Of a stretch of DNA of 57,068 bases, positions 1 to 11,593 are shown one piece after another. The stretch is taken from positions 1 through 57,068 of the forward strand of contig CALJEL010000008.1 of assembly GCA_938074335.1 (NCBI GenBank), given 5' to 3'. Numbering within the stretch: position 1 is the stretch's first letter; each line of letters begins with the position of its first letter. The position numbers and the translations under genes were made by a program. The notes below the pieces were generated by a model. The model was not told the DNA's origin. It worked only from the letters and a program-made list of their open reading frames with translations, and made no database searches. This DNA comes from an uncultured bacterium (GTDB lineage Bacteria > Nitrospirota > Thermodesulfovibrionia > Thermodesulfovibrionales > CALJEL01).

Positions 1-64
1 ATCTTTATACTTTCTCTACCCTCTGATATAATAAAGAGTAAAACAGTTATGTTTTTGAGGTCCT

Positions 65-2059
65 GTGAATAGACTTATTAATGAAAAATCAGCCTATCTG
101 AGGCACTCTGCCCATCAATTAATAGACTGGTATCCCTGGTCAGAGGAGGCCTTTGAAAGGGCAAAGAAAGAAGATAAGCCTGTATTTTTAAGCTCCGGTG
201 CCATATGGTGCCACTGGTGCCATGTAATGGCAGAAGAAACATTCAATAACACTGAGATAATAGAATTTCTGAATAACAATTTTATCTGCATAAAGATTGA
301 CAGGGATGAAAGACCAGATATAGATAGAAGAATGCAGATGGCAGTCCAGACAATCTCAGGTACAGGTGGATGGCCTTTAAGTGTATTTCTCACTCCTGAT
401 GGATACCCCTTTTTTGGTGGAACCTATTTCCCACCTGAAGATGCCCATGGAAGAGCGGGATTTAAAAGAGTTTTAAGGACTGTGATTGATTTCTATAAAA
501 AGAATAAGGAGCAACTCCTTGAACAGTCATCAAGACTAATGAATCTTCTGTCTGAAAATAAAGATGTTAGAGGAGATATCAGATCGGCTCTTATTGAGAT
601 AGCAAAATCATCGCTGATCTCCAGCTTTGATCCTGTACATGGAGGCTTTGGACAGGCTCCAAAATTTCCCATGCCAGGTGTCATAGAATTTGTTATAAAC
701 AGGTTGTTTTTTGAGGAAAGAGAAAACTTCTTATACAAAGTTCTGAACTCCACTCTTACTGCCATGGCTGAAGGAGGAATCCATGATCAGCTCGGTGGAG
801 GCTTTCACAGATATGCCACTGATGAGGCTTGGATAATCCCGCATTTTGAAAAGATGGCTGATGATAATGCCTGGTTGCTGAGAAATTATATTGATGCCTG
901 CAGGCTCACAGGTTCCTCTTATTTTAAGGAAGTGGCAGAGGGAATAATAAACTTTGTCAGGACAACCCTCTCTGATCCTGATGGAGGATTTTATGCATCT
1001 CAGGATGCTGATGTAACACCTGAGGATGAAGGCGGAGCCTTTACATGGAGCTATGATGAGCTCAAGAATGTGCTGGATGAACAGGAGTTCACGGTGCTAA
1101 CACTCCATCTCTTACATGAAAGAGGCTCCATGCCTCATGACCCGAGCAGGAAGGTCCTGTTTGTGGTGAAGACTCCTGAGGAGATAGGTTCTCTGACTGG
1201 TATGAATGAAAAACATGTTAATGAGATTATAAAAAGAGCAAAAGAAAAACTCCTGAGATATCGCAAAACAAGAAAACAACCCTTTGTTGATAAAAACCTC
1301 TATACATCCCTTAACGGGATGATGATAACCTCTTTTTTGAAGGCTGGAAGATATTTAAATAAAAAAAGTTGCGTGGATTATGCCTTAAAAACAGTCAGGA
1401 GGATACTCTCTTTAAGATACAAAGATGGCCAGTTGTATCACTCCGAAGATGTAAAGGGCATGCTTGAGGATTATGTCTATTTAATAGAAGCCCTTCTCTT
1501 ATCCTATGAAGTTACAGCAGACAGGGATTATCTCGGTAAGGCTATAGAATTAATGGACAGCACTACCAGGCTATTTTATGATACTGCTTCAGGAGGTTTT
1601 TTTGATACAGAAGAACCTGTTCTTGGCATAAGGTTGAAGACCATAGAGGACATACCTCATCCCTCAGCAAACAGCCTCGCCATTATTATGTTACTTAAAC
1701 TTTTTCATCTTACTGACAGGAATGAGTATTTGAAGTTTGCTGAAGACTCTCTCAGGACCTTTTCAGTGAGGGCAAAGGGAAACGGTATATTTTCTGCCTA
1801 TTATTTTGTAGCACTTGACATGTATTTTAACATGTTAAGGCTTTCAATCCATGCTTCAAAAGACAGTGAACTCTCAAGAACTGCCCTCACCTTCTTCAGG
1901 CCCTATGTTACACTCAGATATGAAGAGCAGGATGCTCTTTCATTTTATGAAGAGAAAGACTTCATCCTACCCTGCCTCAGAGAAAGATGCCTTGAACCCA
2001 TCTTTGATAGTAAAGAGCTGGTAGATTTTTTAAAAGCTAAGATTAAAACAGAAAATTAA
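65..2059 (+). CDS. Thioredoxin-domain protein of the YyaL/DUF255 family
   Basis: GTG-start ORF; N-terminal [16 protein letters not shown] and downstream (alpha/alpha)-barrel-like sequence typical of DUF255/YyaL. Confidence 0.9.
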   Translation: MNRLINEKSAYLRHSAHQLIDWYPWSEEAFERAKKEDKPVFLSSGAIWCHWCHVMAEETFNNTEIIEFLNNNFICIKIDRDERPDIDRRMQMAVQTISGTGGWPLSVFLTPDGYPFFGGTYFPPEDAHGRAGFKRVLRTVIDFYKKNKEQLLEQSSRLMNLLSENKDVRGDIRSALIEIAKSSLISSFDPVHGGFGQAPKFPMPGVIEFVINRLFFEERENFLYKVLNSTLTAMAEGGIHDQLGGGFHRYATDEAWIIPHFEKMADDNAWLLRNYIDACRLTGSSYFKEVAEGIINFVRTTLSDPDGGFYASQDADVTPEDEGGAFTWSYDELKNVLDEQEFTVLTLHLLHERGSMPHDPSRKVLFVVKTPEEIGSLTGMNEKHVNEIIKRAKEKLLRYRKTRKQPFVDKNLYTSLNGMMITSFLKAGRYLNKKSCVDYALKTVRRILSLRYKDGQLYHSEDVKGMLEDYVYLIEALLLSYEVTADRDYLGKAIELMDSTTRLFYDTASGGFFDTEEPVLGIRLKTIEDIPHPSANSLAIIMLLKLFHLTDRNEYLKFAEDSLRTFSVRAKGNGIFSAYYFVALDMYFNMLRLSIHASKDSELSRTALTFFRPYVTLRYEEQDALSFYEEKDFILPCLRERCLEPIFDSKELVDFLKAKIKTEN

Positions 2060-2112
2060 AGTCCTGCTATTTTAGCAGCATCTGGTCTGAAATCTTTTGA
2101 TGGATTCTCTCA

Positions 2113-2140
2113 ATGCTACAGGAATTCTATCCTGTAGCAT
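2113..2140. terminator. Bidirectional hairpin between convergent genes
   Basis: Perfect 11-bp stem ATGCTACAGGA-ATTCTA-TCCTGTAGCAT between the YyaL-like (+) and MBL-fold (-) genes. Confidence 0.6.
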
Positions 2141-2173
2141 GAATCCTGATGCCTTGAGTCAAACTGTTAAAAA

Positions 2174-2893
2174 CTACTCAGGTTTTTTAATGATAACCTC
2201 TATCTTTCCTTTGAGGAGTTCTGCAAATCTCTTTGCATCTGACTCTGTACCAACTATGGAGGCATAGTGCATTGGTATGGCTATCTTTGGCTTTATATCA
2301 AGGGCTGCCTGAGCCGCATCATCTGCTGTCATCACATAGGTACCAGAGACAGGAAGAAGTGCTATATCCACATCCTTGAAGGTCTTCATCTCAGGGATAT
2401 AATCAGTGTCTCCTGCTATATATATCCTCTGATTGTTTACCTTGAAGATGTATCCCACCCATCCATTAGCCTTTGGATGAAACTTCTTATTTGTATTATA
2501 GGCAGGCACTGCCTCCACCTCTATACCCATGACAGTTAACCTGTCGCCTGGTTTTACTATCTTGATATTTCCTGAGAGTTTATCCGCGCAGTCCTTTGTC
2601 GCCACTATTACTGTATCAGGACCCTGAATCATCTTTATATCTTCAGGAGAGCAGTGGTCATAATGTTCATGGGTTATAAGTATAATGTCAGCCTTATCCT
2701 TTTTCCTGAGTTTAAAGGGATCGGTGAAGATTATTTTTTCTCCAGCTATCTTGAAGGTATCATGCCCGAGCCAGTGAATATTCTCTACCATATTTAATAC
2801 CTCCTTTTTCGATACCTCAGATGACCCTGCTACTGCAGGTTTCCCGGAAAGGAAAAGAAAGAGGATTATAAAACTTATAAAAATCTTAATCAT
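2174..2893 (-). CDS. Exported MBL-fold metal-dependent hydrolase (UPF0173-like)
   Basis: THEHYDHCSPED metal motif, GDTDYI, PMHYAS; signal peptide if started at MIKIFISFIILFLFLSG (ORF can extend to 2917). Confidence 0.85.
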   Translation of the reverse strand: MIKIFISFIILFLFLSGKPAVAGSSEVSKKEVLNMVENIHWLGHDTFKIAGEKIIFTDPFKLRKKDKADIILITHEHYDHCSPEDIKMIQGPDTVIVATKDCADKLSGNIKIVKPGDRLTVMGIEVEAVPAYNTNKKFHPKANGWVGYIFKVNNQRIYIAGDTDYIPEMKTFKDVDIALLPVSGTYVMTADDAAQAALDIKPKIAIPMHYASIVGTESDAKRFAELLKGKIEVIIKKPE

Positions 2894-2904
2894 GGTATCC
2901 CTCC

Positions 2905-3534
2905 TTAATATTTCCACAGTTTTCTTAAAAGCTCCTCTTCCTCTTTATTGATCTCCTCAATGCGGGTATTCAGCTCGTTAACCCTCTTTTCAAGCTCTTC
3001 CCTTTTATTCTCGAGTTCTCTCTTCTTTCTGATTGCGAGGACACGACCTTCTCTTCTTATATCCTGATTAAGTTTTTCAATCTCCTCTGTTACAGTCTCA
3101 GCCTCTTTTTTCAGGACTTCTTTTTCTTTTTGAATTTCTTCAAGCCGTGACCTTATATCTTCCTCGCTCTCACCAGTTGATACCGTTACTTCTCCAGCAG
3201 TAACAGCCGCCTCATCGGTCTTTTGTTGCTCTCTAACTGATACTTCACCAGCAGAGGTTGTGCTTATCTCTTTTATCTCTGCTACATCATTACTGTCTAT
3301 CTCCATAACCCCGCCTGATTTGAAAAATTGTATTCTGTGATCAATTTTTTTATAACTATCCACAATGATGGATGAACCATTCTTGAGGACTATCCTGTAG
3401 GCAGAAAGAACCTGAGAGGGAAAGGTTAAAAGAGTTAAAGCAAAAACACCCATGCAGCCCCATACCACCTCCTGCACCAGAAAATCTGCAATCCTCTGGA
3501 GGCCCTTTCTGCTGTTCCTTGCGGGGTCAGTCAT
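2905..3534 (-). CDS. Hypothetical exported coiled-coil protein
   Basis: Hydrophobic N-terminal segment, then long E/K/R-rich coiled coil; start codon uncertain. Confidence 0.6.
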   Translation of the reverse strand: MTDPARNSRKGLQRIADFLVQEVVWGCMGVFALTLLTFPSQVLSAYRIVLKNGSSIIVDSYKKIDHRIQFFKSGGVMEIDSNDVAEIKEISTTSAGEVSVREQQKTDEAAVTAGEVTVSTGESEEDIRSRLEEIQKEKEVLKKEAETVTEEIEKLNQDIRREGRVLAIRKKRELENKREELEKRVNELNTRIEEINKEEEELLRKLWKY

Positions 3535-3537
3535 ATC

Positions 3538-4368
3538 TTATCCCTGAGAAGTTATCAGTTCTATAATCTTATCTGCAGGTATTGCCCCTGGGATAACCCT
3601 TCCATCAGGAAGGATAATGCTTGGTGTTGAGTTTATGCCCAACTCTCTTCCCAGCGAGATATTTTTATCAATCTGATCTGTCTCACAGTCTGGCTGGGGT
3701 GGCACATTGCCTTCAAAGTTTTTCTCAAGTAGCTCAAGAGACCTTTTACATTGAATGGACTTTGCCTTCCAGTAGGCATCTTTATGATTGGGCAGGGGAA
3801 AAAGTTTTATATAAAAGGCTATGTCCTTTCTTTTTTCTATTACCTGTTTTAACTCCCTGTGAAGTTTTGCACAGAAAGGACAATCAGGGTCTGTGAATAC
3901 TATTACCCTGTATTTCGCCTTTTTATCACCCATAACAATTGCATCATTAAGTGAAATCCTTGAAACATCTACCTTGTTAAGCTCAATGAATCTTTCCTGG
4001 GTTATGTTCTTTGAGGTCCTGAGTTCAACTATCTGACCGATCATTAAAAACCTCTTTGAAAAATCCAGATAGATAAGGCCTCTTTTGCCGTCTTTCTGAA
4101 TGGATATCTCCCAGAGTCCTCTTGCAGGTGCCTGTGAAACAGAATTAACCTTAACGGTCTTGAGTTCTGGTATCCCGCCTTCTTTGAGGAGATTTTCTGC
4201 CTCCTTGGGCTTCAGGGTATGGCAGTCCTTACACTCTCCGCCGCAACCTCCGAAGCTCATGACCTGAGAGGCTGAAATACTTAAGGTTATAAACACTGCA
4301 GAGGCTATACAGAACAATAAAGTAGCAGCCCTGGAGAAATAGCTTATCTTATTGCTATCTTTTAACAT
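3538..4368 (-). CDS. DsbC-like thiol:disulfide interchange protein with N-terminal CxxCH
   Basis: Signal-like N-terminus, FTDPDCPFCAKLHREL active site, STPSIILPDGRVIPG; also ECKDCH near N-terminus. Confidence 0.85.
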   Translation of the reverse strand: MLKDSNKISYFSRAATLLFCIASAVFITLSISASQVMSFGGCGGECKDCHTLKPKEAENLLKEGGIPELKTVKVNSVSQAPARGLWEISIQKDGKRGLIYLDFSKRFLMIGQIVELRTSKNITQERFIELNKVDVSRISLNDAIVMGDKKAKYRVIVFTDPDCPFCAKLHRELKQVIEKRKDIAFYIKLFPLPNHKDAYWKAKSIQCKRSLELLEKNFEGNVPPQPDCETDQIDKNISLGRELGINSTPSIILPDGRVIPGAIPADKIIELITSQG

Positions 4369-6472
4369 TTAATATGCCCTCCATCTGTAGTATCTTCTGG
4401 ATAATTCCAGAAAGCTGAAGTTTATCCTTCACCTGAAGTATAAGCTCCAGATGAGCCCTTTTATCAGGTGTTGAAAAGGCCTTCACACCAGATATATTAA
4501 CATTGAAAGAAGATATAAGGCTACTGATACTTGCAAGTATCCCTGGTTTATCAAGTGCCTCTATGAAAAGTTTTGCAGGTGCAAGGGAATCATCAGCCTT
4601 CCAGGTAACCTCTATTATCCTTGCATCATCAACTGCGAGTTTTTCAAAATTAGGGCATCCCCTTCTGTGAATGGTCACTCCCCTTCCCCTTGTTACATAT
4701 CCCACAAGGTCATCACCCGGAACAGGGTAACAGCATCTTGATGTGTGATAGAGTATCTCATCCATTCCCTTAATACTTATTCCCTTAACAACCTTTTGCT
4801 TCTGAGGTTCCTGTTTCTGGAGAGGTCTGGTCTTTTCAGGGATAAGTTTATGGATTATCTGCTGGGCAGAGACCTTTCCATAACCTACAGATACAATAAG
4901 CTCTTCATAGGTCTTCATATTAAAGGCCCTTGCAAGCTCTTCCTGTTTGAGCTTCAGTGTATTAAAGGGGATCTCATGCTTTCTGAGCTCATCCTCTACA
5001 AGCCTTGTACCGAGTTCAAGTGCCTGTTTGCGTTCAGCAGTTTTTATCCATTGCTTTATCCTGCTGCGGGCCTTCTGCGTTACCACAAAGCTGAGCCAGT
5101 CCTTTGATGGAACATGATTGGGTGCAGTAATTATCTCAACTGTATCTCCACTTTTGAGTTTATACCTCAGGGGAACAAGCCTTCCATTTACCTTTGCACC
5201 AACACATTTATTGCCAACCTCTGTGTGAACAGCATAGGCAAAATCTACAGGTGTAGCGCCATAGGGAAGCTCCTTTATCTCTCCCTTTGGTGTGAAGACA
5301 TAAACAACATCTGAGACGACCTCGCCCTTTACCGCCTCAAGGAATTCCCTTGGATCCCTGTGTTCCTTAAGGGAATTTACCAGTTCCCTTAACCAGGCAA
5401 TGTATTTTGCATCCCTTTCATCAAGATGACCCTTTTCCTTATATTTCCAGTGGGCAGCGATACCCTGTTCTGCTATCCTGTGCATCTCCTCTGTCCTTAT
5501 CTGAAATTCAACCCTCTCTCCCTGAGGTCCTACCACGGTAGTATGAAGTGACTGATACATATTTGCCTTTGGCATGCTTATGTAATCCTTGAATCTTCCA
5601 GGAACAGTTGCCCATAAAGAATGGATAACGCCAAGTATATGATAGCAATTTGCCACTGTATCCGTAATTATCCTTATACCAAGGACATCATAGACCTCTT
5701 CAAAGGGTATCTTCTGCCTGAGCATCTTCTGATATATACCATAATAATGTTTTACCCTGCCTGTTATTGAGGCAGGAATATTTTCTGCCTTCAGTCTTTC
5801 TTCAAGTGTATTTATTATGGCCTGAATATATCCTTCTTGCTCTACCTTCCTCTTTGCAACCTTACTGACAAGGTCCTGATAAAGTTCAGGCATGAGGACC
5901 TTAAAGGAAAGGTCTTCAAATTCAGACTTCAGCCACCCAATTCCGAGCCTGTTTGCAAGGGGTGCATAAATCTCAAGGGTCTCCTCTGCTATTGCCCTCT
6001 GCTTTTGCTCTGGAAGATACTGAATCGTTCTCATGTTATGAAGTCTGTCAGCAAATTTTATCATTATCACCCTTATGTCTTCTGCAACAGCAAGGAGCAT
6101 CTTCCGGAAGTTTTCTGCCTGTGCCTCCTGCTTTGTCCTGAACTGGAGCCTTGAGAGCTTTGTGAGACTATCAACAAGAAAGGCTATCTCCTTTCCAAAC
6201 ATATCCTCAAGGTCTTCCCTTGTGGTACCTGTATCCTCAATGGTGTCATGAAGAAGACCTGCTCCAATGGTAAGTACATCCATCTTCATATCTGCCAGTA
6301 TATCTGCAACAGCGAGGGGATGACTTATGTATGGTGTGCCCTCAACCCTTTTCTGACTGCAGTGCGCCTCGCGGGAAAAGATATAAGCCCTCTTTATAAG
6401 TTCTACATCTGCCTGCGGATTGTAGGAAAGTATCTTTTTAATGAGAGATGCAATAGATATTACCTCACCCAT
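4355..6472 (-). CDS. Bifunctional (p)ppGpp synthetase/hydrolase, RelA/SpoT family
   Basis: HD (LLHDTIEDT), synthetase (YEVYDVLGIRIITD), TGS and ACT domains in one full-length ORF. Confidence 0.96.
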   Translation of the reverse strand: MGEVISIASLIKKILSYNPQADVELIKRAYIFSREAHCSQKRVEGTPYISHPLAVADILADMKMDVLTIGAGLLHDTIEDTGTTREDLEDMFGKEIAFLVDSLTKLSRLQFRTKQEAQAENFRKMLLAVAEDIRVIMIKFADRLHNMRTIQYLPEQKQRAIAEETLEIYAPLANRLGIGWLKSEFEDLSFKVLMPELYQDLVSKVAKRKVEQEGYIQAIINTLEERLKAENIPASITGRVKHYYGIYQKMLRQKIPFEEVYDVLGIRIITDTVANCYHILGVIHSLWATVPGRFKDYISMPKANMYQSLHTTVVGPQGERVEFQIRTEEMHRIAEQGIAAHWKYKEKGHLDERDAKYIAWLRELVNSLKEHRDPREFLEAVKGEVVSDVVYVFTPKGEIKELPYGATPVDFAYAVHTEVGNKCVGAKVNGRLVPLRYKLKSGDTVEIITAPNHVPSKDWLSFVVTQKARSRIKQWIKTAERKQALELGTRLVEDELRKHEIPFNTLKLKQEELARAFNMKTYEELIVSVGYGKVSAQQIIHKLIPEKTRPLQKQEPQKQKVVKGISIKGMDEILYHTSRCCYPVPGDDLVGYVTRGRGVTIHRRGCPNFEKLAVDDARIIEVTWKADDSLAPAKLFIEALDKPGILASISSLISSFNVNISGVKAFSTPDKRAHLELILQVKDKLQLSGIIQKILQMEGILNVKR

Positions 6473-6611
6473 AATTTATTATAACATTCATAGAGCAGTA
6501 GAGAAGCAAACAAAATAGAACAGGTAAGAGGTGAAGGGGAACTAATCAATTAGCCCACTGCTATAGGAATATCTTAGCTTAAATATAAAGCCTTATTTGA
6601 GGAGCTACCAC

Positions 6612-8306
6612 CTATTGAAGGGATCTTCTTATTGCCCTTATCTTGAGCTGGATGGATCGCCTGCCATTGAAATCATTTATCTGAGGCAAGAAGGCAATAT
6701 CAACTGACTCTGATGCGATATCTATTAGCTCAGCCATACCGAATCCTATAACATCAAACTCCCTGTCTCCCTGTCTGAGCCTGAGTTTAAGATGGCCGTT
6801 TCCCACAATCCTTGACTCAACAGGAAGTATGTTCTTTGTTCCAAGAAGTGGCTCTTCATTTCCATAGCCAAAGGGCTCAAGGGTTTTTAATTCTCTCAGG
6901 AGGGAATAATTTATTTCCTCAAAGGAGGCCTCTGCATCAATCCTGAGTACTGGCACAGGTCTTTCTCCCATAAGATAGTCCATCAATCTTTTCTGAAGGG
7001 CAGCCTCAAACTCCTCCATGTCTTTAAGATAAAGACTCAAACCCGCTGCCTGACTGTGACCTCCATATTTAATTAAAAATCCCCCCAGTGAATCCAGTAT
7101 CTTCATAATATCTATCTCAGGAATACTCCTTACAGAACCTGTTGCTATACCATCTTTTACAGTAAAAATAAAGGCTGGCCTGTAAAACTCTTCCTGAAAT
7201 CTTGAGGCAATTATCCCTATGACCCCGGCATGCCAGCCCTCTTTACAAAGGACTATCCCTTGAGGTATATCTTCATATTTGATCTTAAATAGTTCCTGTG
7301 CCTCTTCATATATATCCTCTTCAATGGACTGCCTCTGTTTGTTGAGCCCGTCGAGCCATCTTGCAATCCTTTCTGCCTCGTCTGGCTCCCTTGTAAGAAA
7401 AAGGTTCACAACCTGAGATGCCTCTTCAAGCCTTCCCGCTGCATTGAGCCTCGGGATAAGGGTAAAGGAAAGGTTTGACGGTGTAAGCTCTTTATCCCTC
7501 ATACCTGAAAATTCAAGCAATGCCTGTAGTCCAGGCCTTTCGGTTTTCATCAAAAAACTAAGACCCTCTGAAAGGATATTTCTGTTTTCGCCAGTAAGAG
7601 GCACGATATCTCCCACCGTGGCAATTGTGAGGAGGTCAAGAAATTCCATAACATCATCAATATTTCCATAAAGGGCCTGCATCACCTTGAAGGCCACAGC
7701 AGCTCCTGAAATGTGCATGAGGTTATCTGAAGGGTTGACCTTCGGGTTTACAACAGCCACCGCCTCAGGTAAAAGTGGCGAACGGTCATCACCTGAAGAG
7801 CGGAGAGGGAGATGATGGTCTGTTATTATAATATCAATGCCACTTCTTCTTGCCATGGATACCGTGCTAAAGGACTTGATGCCACAATCCACTGTGATAA
7901 TGAGAGAGGCTCCTGTATCCTTTGCCCTCTGAAGTCCTGGTTCATTGAAGCCGTATCCGTGTGAATGTCTTGATGGTATGAAAAAATGGACATCCGCCCC
8001 GCTTCTCTTCAAGCCCTCAACCATTATGGCTGTGGCTGTAAGACCATCCACATCATAGTCACCATGTATAAGGATACGTTCATTATTTTTAATCGCCTCT
8101 CTTATCCTCATCACAGCCCTCTCCATATCATGAAGACTGTAGGGATCGTTCAGGAGGGAAAGAGAGGGATTAAGAAAATCTCTAATTTGTGATGGAGTCT
8201 TTATACCTCTGTTGATCAATATTTGAGAAAGGGCCTTTGATATACCTGTCTTTTTTGAAAGATAGTTGAGATACTCCTCATTTGTCTTTGTGAGGACCCA
8301 TCTCAT
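6612..8306 (-). CDS. recJ: Single-stranded-DNA-specific exonuclease RecJ
   Basis: DYDVDGLTATAIM, ITVDCGI, ITDHH, GHSQAAGLSL motifs. Confidence 0.96.
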   Translation of the reverse strand: MRWVLTKTNEEYLNYLSKKTGISKALSQILINRGIKTPSQIRDFLNPSLSLLNDPYSLHDMERAVMRIREAIKNNERILIHGDYDVDGLTATAIMVEGLKRSGADVHFFIPSRHSHGYGFNEPGLQRAKDTGASLIITVDCGIKSFSTVSMARRSGIDIIITDHHLPLRSSGDDRSPLLPEAVAVVNPKVNPSDNLMHISGAAVAFKVMQALYGNIDDVMEFLDLLTIATVGDIVPLTGENRNILSEGLSFLMKTERPGLQALLEFSGMRDKELTPSNLSFTLIPRLNAAGRLEEASQVVNLFLTREPDEAERIARWLDGLNKQRQSIEEDIYEEAQELFKIKYEDIPQGIVLCKEGWHAGVIGIIASRFQEEFYRPAFIFTVKDGIATGSVRSIPEIDIMKILDSLGGFLIKYGGHSQAAGLSLYLKDMEEFEAALQKRLMDYLMGERPVPVLRIDAEASFEEINYSLLRELKTLEPFGYGNEEPLLGTKNILPVESRIVGNGHLKLRLRQGDREFDVIGFGMAELIDIASESVDIAFLPQINDFNGRRSIQLKIRAIRRSLQ

Positions 8307-8349
8307 TCTTGCTGGACCCCACCTTGCATAATTTTAAAGCCCTTAATTT

Positions 8350-9255
8350 CTACTTTTGAATCTTCATACCACCAAAAAGAAGTACCACAGGACTTGCCAC
8401 AAATATGGAGGAATAGGTTCCAATTATCACACCTATCAGGATTGCCAGAGAAAAGTCATGGATTGCAGCACCACCAAAAAGATAAAGTGCAAGGGCAGCA
8501 AAAAGGGTGGTAAGGGATGTTATTATTGTCCTTGAGAGGACCTCATTTATTGACCTGTTTATAAGTTTATCAGTGGCCTCATTTATATTCTTCCTCATAT
8601 TTTCCCTTATTCTATCAAAGACAACCACTGTGTCGGTAAGGGAATAGCCTGCCACGGTGAGAAGGGCGCTGAGAACAACGAGATTGAATTCCTTCCCGAG
8701 GAGATAGAATATCCCAACGAGTGCAAGGACATCATGGAAGGTGGCTATGGTTGCGCCAAGGCTGAATCTGAACTTAAACCTGAGGGTAATGTAAATAAGT
8801 ATTCCAAGGGTTGCCATTGCTATAGCCCAGAGGGCATCATCTCTCAGGCGTTTTCCAACCTTTGGTCCTATCTCCGTAGTGGATTCAACGGTAAAGTTGC
8901 TCAGGGACATGTTTGTCCTGAGGGCATTGATAATTGACTCTGTGAGTCTGGTTATCTCCTCTTCCTTTCTCTTTATCTTTACAATCAATTTTTTCTCCTC
9001 AGGTATATCCTGCAGCTCCACATCTTTAAGCCCTGCCCTGTTAAAGGCATCTCTTATCTCTGCCAGAGAAAAGGCCTGGTCAAATTTTATCTCAATAGCT
9101 ACACCACCGGCAAAGTCTATCCCGAGGTTTGCCTTACCTCTTGATATCTGGACTATGCCTGTTATGCCGAGTATAATTAATACCCCTGAAAGGATAAAGG
9201 CAAGATATCTTTTGCCCATGAAATCTATCCTGGCATTCCTTATGAGTTCAATCAT
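8350..9255 (-). CDS. secF: Protein translocase subunit SecF
   Basis: [14 protein letters not shown] and [12 protein letters not shown]; adjacent to secD. Confidence 0.96.
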   Translation of the reverse strand: MIELIRNARIDFMGKRYLAFILSGVLIILGITGIVQISRGKANLGIDFAGGVAIEIKFDQAFSLAEIRDAFNRAGLKDVELQDIPEEKKLIVKIKRKEEEITRLTESIINALRTNMSLSNFTVESTTEIGPKVGKRLRDDALWAIAMATLGILIYITLRFKFRFSLGATIATFHDVLALVGIFYLLGKEFNLVVLSALLTVAGYSLTDTVVVFDRIRENMRKNINEATDKLINRSINEVLSRTIITSLTTLFAALALYLFGGAAIHDFSLAILIGVIIGTYSSIFVASPVVLLFGGMKIQK

Positions 9256-10877
9256 ATGCTGAGCCTCCTTAGTTCTGTCTTTCTTGAGATTATCATGTCA
9301 AAAGCAGTCTTTGTACCAATAAGGGCTGTAAAGAGGTTTATGGCAATCCCGAGGCTGAGGGTTACTGCAAAACCCTTTATAGGACCTGTTCCAAACTGAA
9401 AAAGCACAGCTGCTGTTATAAGGGTTGTTACATGGGAATCAAAGATGGTCCAGAAGGCCTTTTTATATCCTGAATCAATGGCTGCACGAGGGGTCTTACC
9501 ATGCCTGAGCTCTTCACGGATCCTCTCAAACATAAGGACATTTGAATCCACTGCCATCCCAACTGCAAGGATGATCCCTGCGATACCAGGCAGGGTAAGG
9601 GTTGCATTGAGCATCGCCATTGCACCAATAAGAAGAATGAGATTAAGTATTAAAGCAATGTCTGCAATAGCTCCTGAAAGCCTGTAATAAAAGACCATGA
9701 ACAGGACCACCATTATGAAGGCTGCAACACCTGCCACCTTTCCTGCTTCTATGGAGTCCCTTCCAAGGGAAGGGCCTACAGTCACATTCTGTAGAAGCTT
9801 AAGTGGTGCTGGAAGGGCACCAGCCCTCAGGACTATCGCAAGGTCCTTTGCCTCATCCATTGTAAAGCTTCCGGTGATCTGGGCATTACCACCGGATATC
9901 CTTTCCTGTATCACCGGTGCAGAATAGACATTGCCATCAAGTACAATGGCAAGCCTCTTTTTAACATTCTTACCCGTCACATCCTCAAAGATCTTTGCAC
10001 CCAGTGAATTGAAGGTAAGGGATACATAGGGTTCATTGAATCTTGAATCTATCTGAACCCTTGCATCCGTAAGAAGTTCACCTGTAAGAAGAACCTCCTT
10101 TTTCAGGATATAGGGTCTCTTATAGACTTCTCCGGTCTGTTTATCCACTATCCTCTGAAATAATATCTCATCACCTTCAGGCAATCTGGAGTTAAATCTC
10201 TTTAAAAACTCCTCTTCTTCAGCGGGTTTCACCGATACCGGAAGCTCATTCCATAGAGGAGATTCCTCATCAAGGAGCTTGAATTCAAGCTGGGCTGTCT
10301 TTCCTATAAGCTCTATAGCCCTCTTTGGATCCTTTATCCCAGGAAGCTGGATAACTATCTCATCCTTTCCCTGTCTCTGGATGGTGGGCTCTGCAACACC
10401 AAACTGGTCTATCCTGTTACGGATAGTCTCAAGGGCCTGGTCCCTGGCGTTATCAAAGGCCCTTGTAAGCTCTGCCTCTGAATATCTCACCATAAGGGCT
10501 TTTTGGTTTCTTGTTATATTAAGTTCTGGATAGTTTTCCTTTATAAGCACTTCAATATCAGCCTGAGATGGGCTGATCTCTACATGGTCAGCCCTTGAAA
10601 GGACCTCTGCCTTTATATTCTTTTTCTCAAGAAGTGCCTTCAATGACTGGCTGAGCCTGTCATTCATAACCTCCATAACCTTTTTTGAGTCAACCTCAAA
10701 GACAAGATGGGTTCCTCCCTGAAGGTCAAGGCCGAGGACTATGCCTCTGCCTGGCATGTTATCCTTCCACCACTGGGGCATGTAATTCCATAAAGGTGTA
10801 TTTGGTAAAAAGAAGACAATAGAAAGAACAATGGTGCAGAATATGAGAGCTAATCTCCAGCGAACTGTCTTTTTCAT
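9252..10877 (-). CDS. secD: Protein translocase subunit SecD
   Basis: [34 protein letters not shown]. Confidence 0.96.
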   Translation of the reverse strand: MKKTVRWRLALIFCTIVLSIVFFLPNTPLWNYMPQWWKDNMPGRGIVLGLDLQGGTHLVFEVDSKKVMEVMNDRLSQSLKALLEKKNIKAEVLSRADHVEISPSQADIEVLIKENYPELNITRNQKALMVRYSEAELTRAFDNARDQALETIRNRIDQFGVAEPTIQRQGKDEIVIQLPGIKDPKRAIELIGKTAQLEFKLLDEESPLWNELPVSVKPAEEEEFLKRFNSRLPEGDEILFQRIVDKQTGEVYKRPYILKKEVLLTGELLTDARVQIDSRFNEPYVSLTFNSLGAKIFEDVTGKNVKKRLAIVLDGNVYSAPVIQERISGGNAQITGSFTMDEAKDLAIVLRAGALPAPLKLLQNVTVGPSLGRDSIEAGKVAGVAAFIMVVLFMVFYYRLSGAIADIALILNLILLIGAMAMLNATLTLPGIAGIILAVGMAVDSNVLMFERIREELRHGKTPRAAIDSGYKKAFWTIFDSHVTTLITAAVLFQFGTGPIKGFAVTLSLGIAINLFTALIGTKTAFDMIISRKTELRRLSI

Positions 10878-10886
10878 CTCGCCTCC

Positions 10887-11579
10887 TCAGGCCATTCTGG
10901 TATTGTTGATATATAGATGGAAATTACAATTAAGTATCCTTGCAGCCTTTCTTGATGCATTCATCCTTGAAAGAAATATCTCAAAATAATCTATAACCTG
11001 AGAAATCCTCGTATCAATGGTTACCATGAGCTGAATCGTTCCAGCTATATTACTGCCATTTCCTTTTTTTATAACAAGCTCTGAATTCGTTGCCGCAAAA
11101 TTAACCCTGTCGTGTATATCCTCTGACACACTTAAAGGATTTCTTACCCTGCTACGGTGCACATCTGACTTGTCTGCAATGAGAAGCGCAGCGCCTACGG
11201 GATCAGGCACAATCACACCCTCATCCTCCTCATGTCCAATGATAGCCATCATTACCCTTGTTACATCAGAAAGACTAAGTTCAAGCTCCTCAAGTATATC
11301 TTTTGCAAGAAGGGCACCTATCCTGTTATGGTGCATCCTTCCAAGCATATTACCTATGTCGTGAAGATAACCCGCTATCTGAGCAAGGAGTGCCTCTTCT
11401 TCAGGATACCCGAGCTCCTTGAGAATCCTGTAGGCTGTGGTTGATACTATCTCGGCATGTCTGAAGCCATGCTCAGTATAACCAATTGCCTCAAGATATT
11501 TATCCGCATTGGTTATATACTGTTTTGCCCTCTCACTCTGTCTCAGTCTGTCAATGAATCCCGCTGTAAGGATACTCAA
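10887..11579 (-). CDS. HD-domain phosphohydrolase
   Basis: EHGFRHAEIV...GYLHDIGNM HD-domain motif; lies between yajC and secD. Confidence 0.85.
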   Translation of the reverse strand: MSILTAGFIDRLRQSERAKQYITNADKYLEAIGYTEHGFRHAEIVSTTAYRILKELGYPEEEALLAQIAGYLHDIGNMLGRMHHNRIGALLAKDILEELELSLSDVTRVMMAIIGHEEDEGVIVPDPVGAALLIADKSDVHRSRVRNPLSVSEDIHDRVNFAATNSELVIKKGNGSNIAGTIQLMVTIDTRISQVIDYFEIFLSRMNASRKAARILNCNFHLYINNTRMA

Positions 11580-11593
11580 TTCTCAACCCTGGT

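Noticed and set aside
6489-6500. agagcagtagag between relA/spoT and recJ as another element copy
   Set aside because: Only one octamer-like unit, no end modules; too short to separate from chance.
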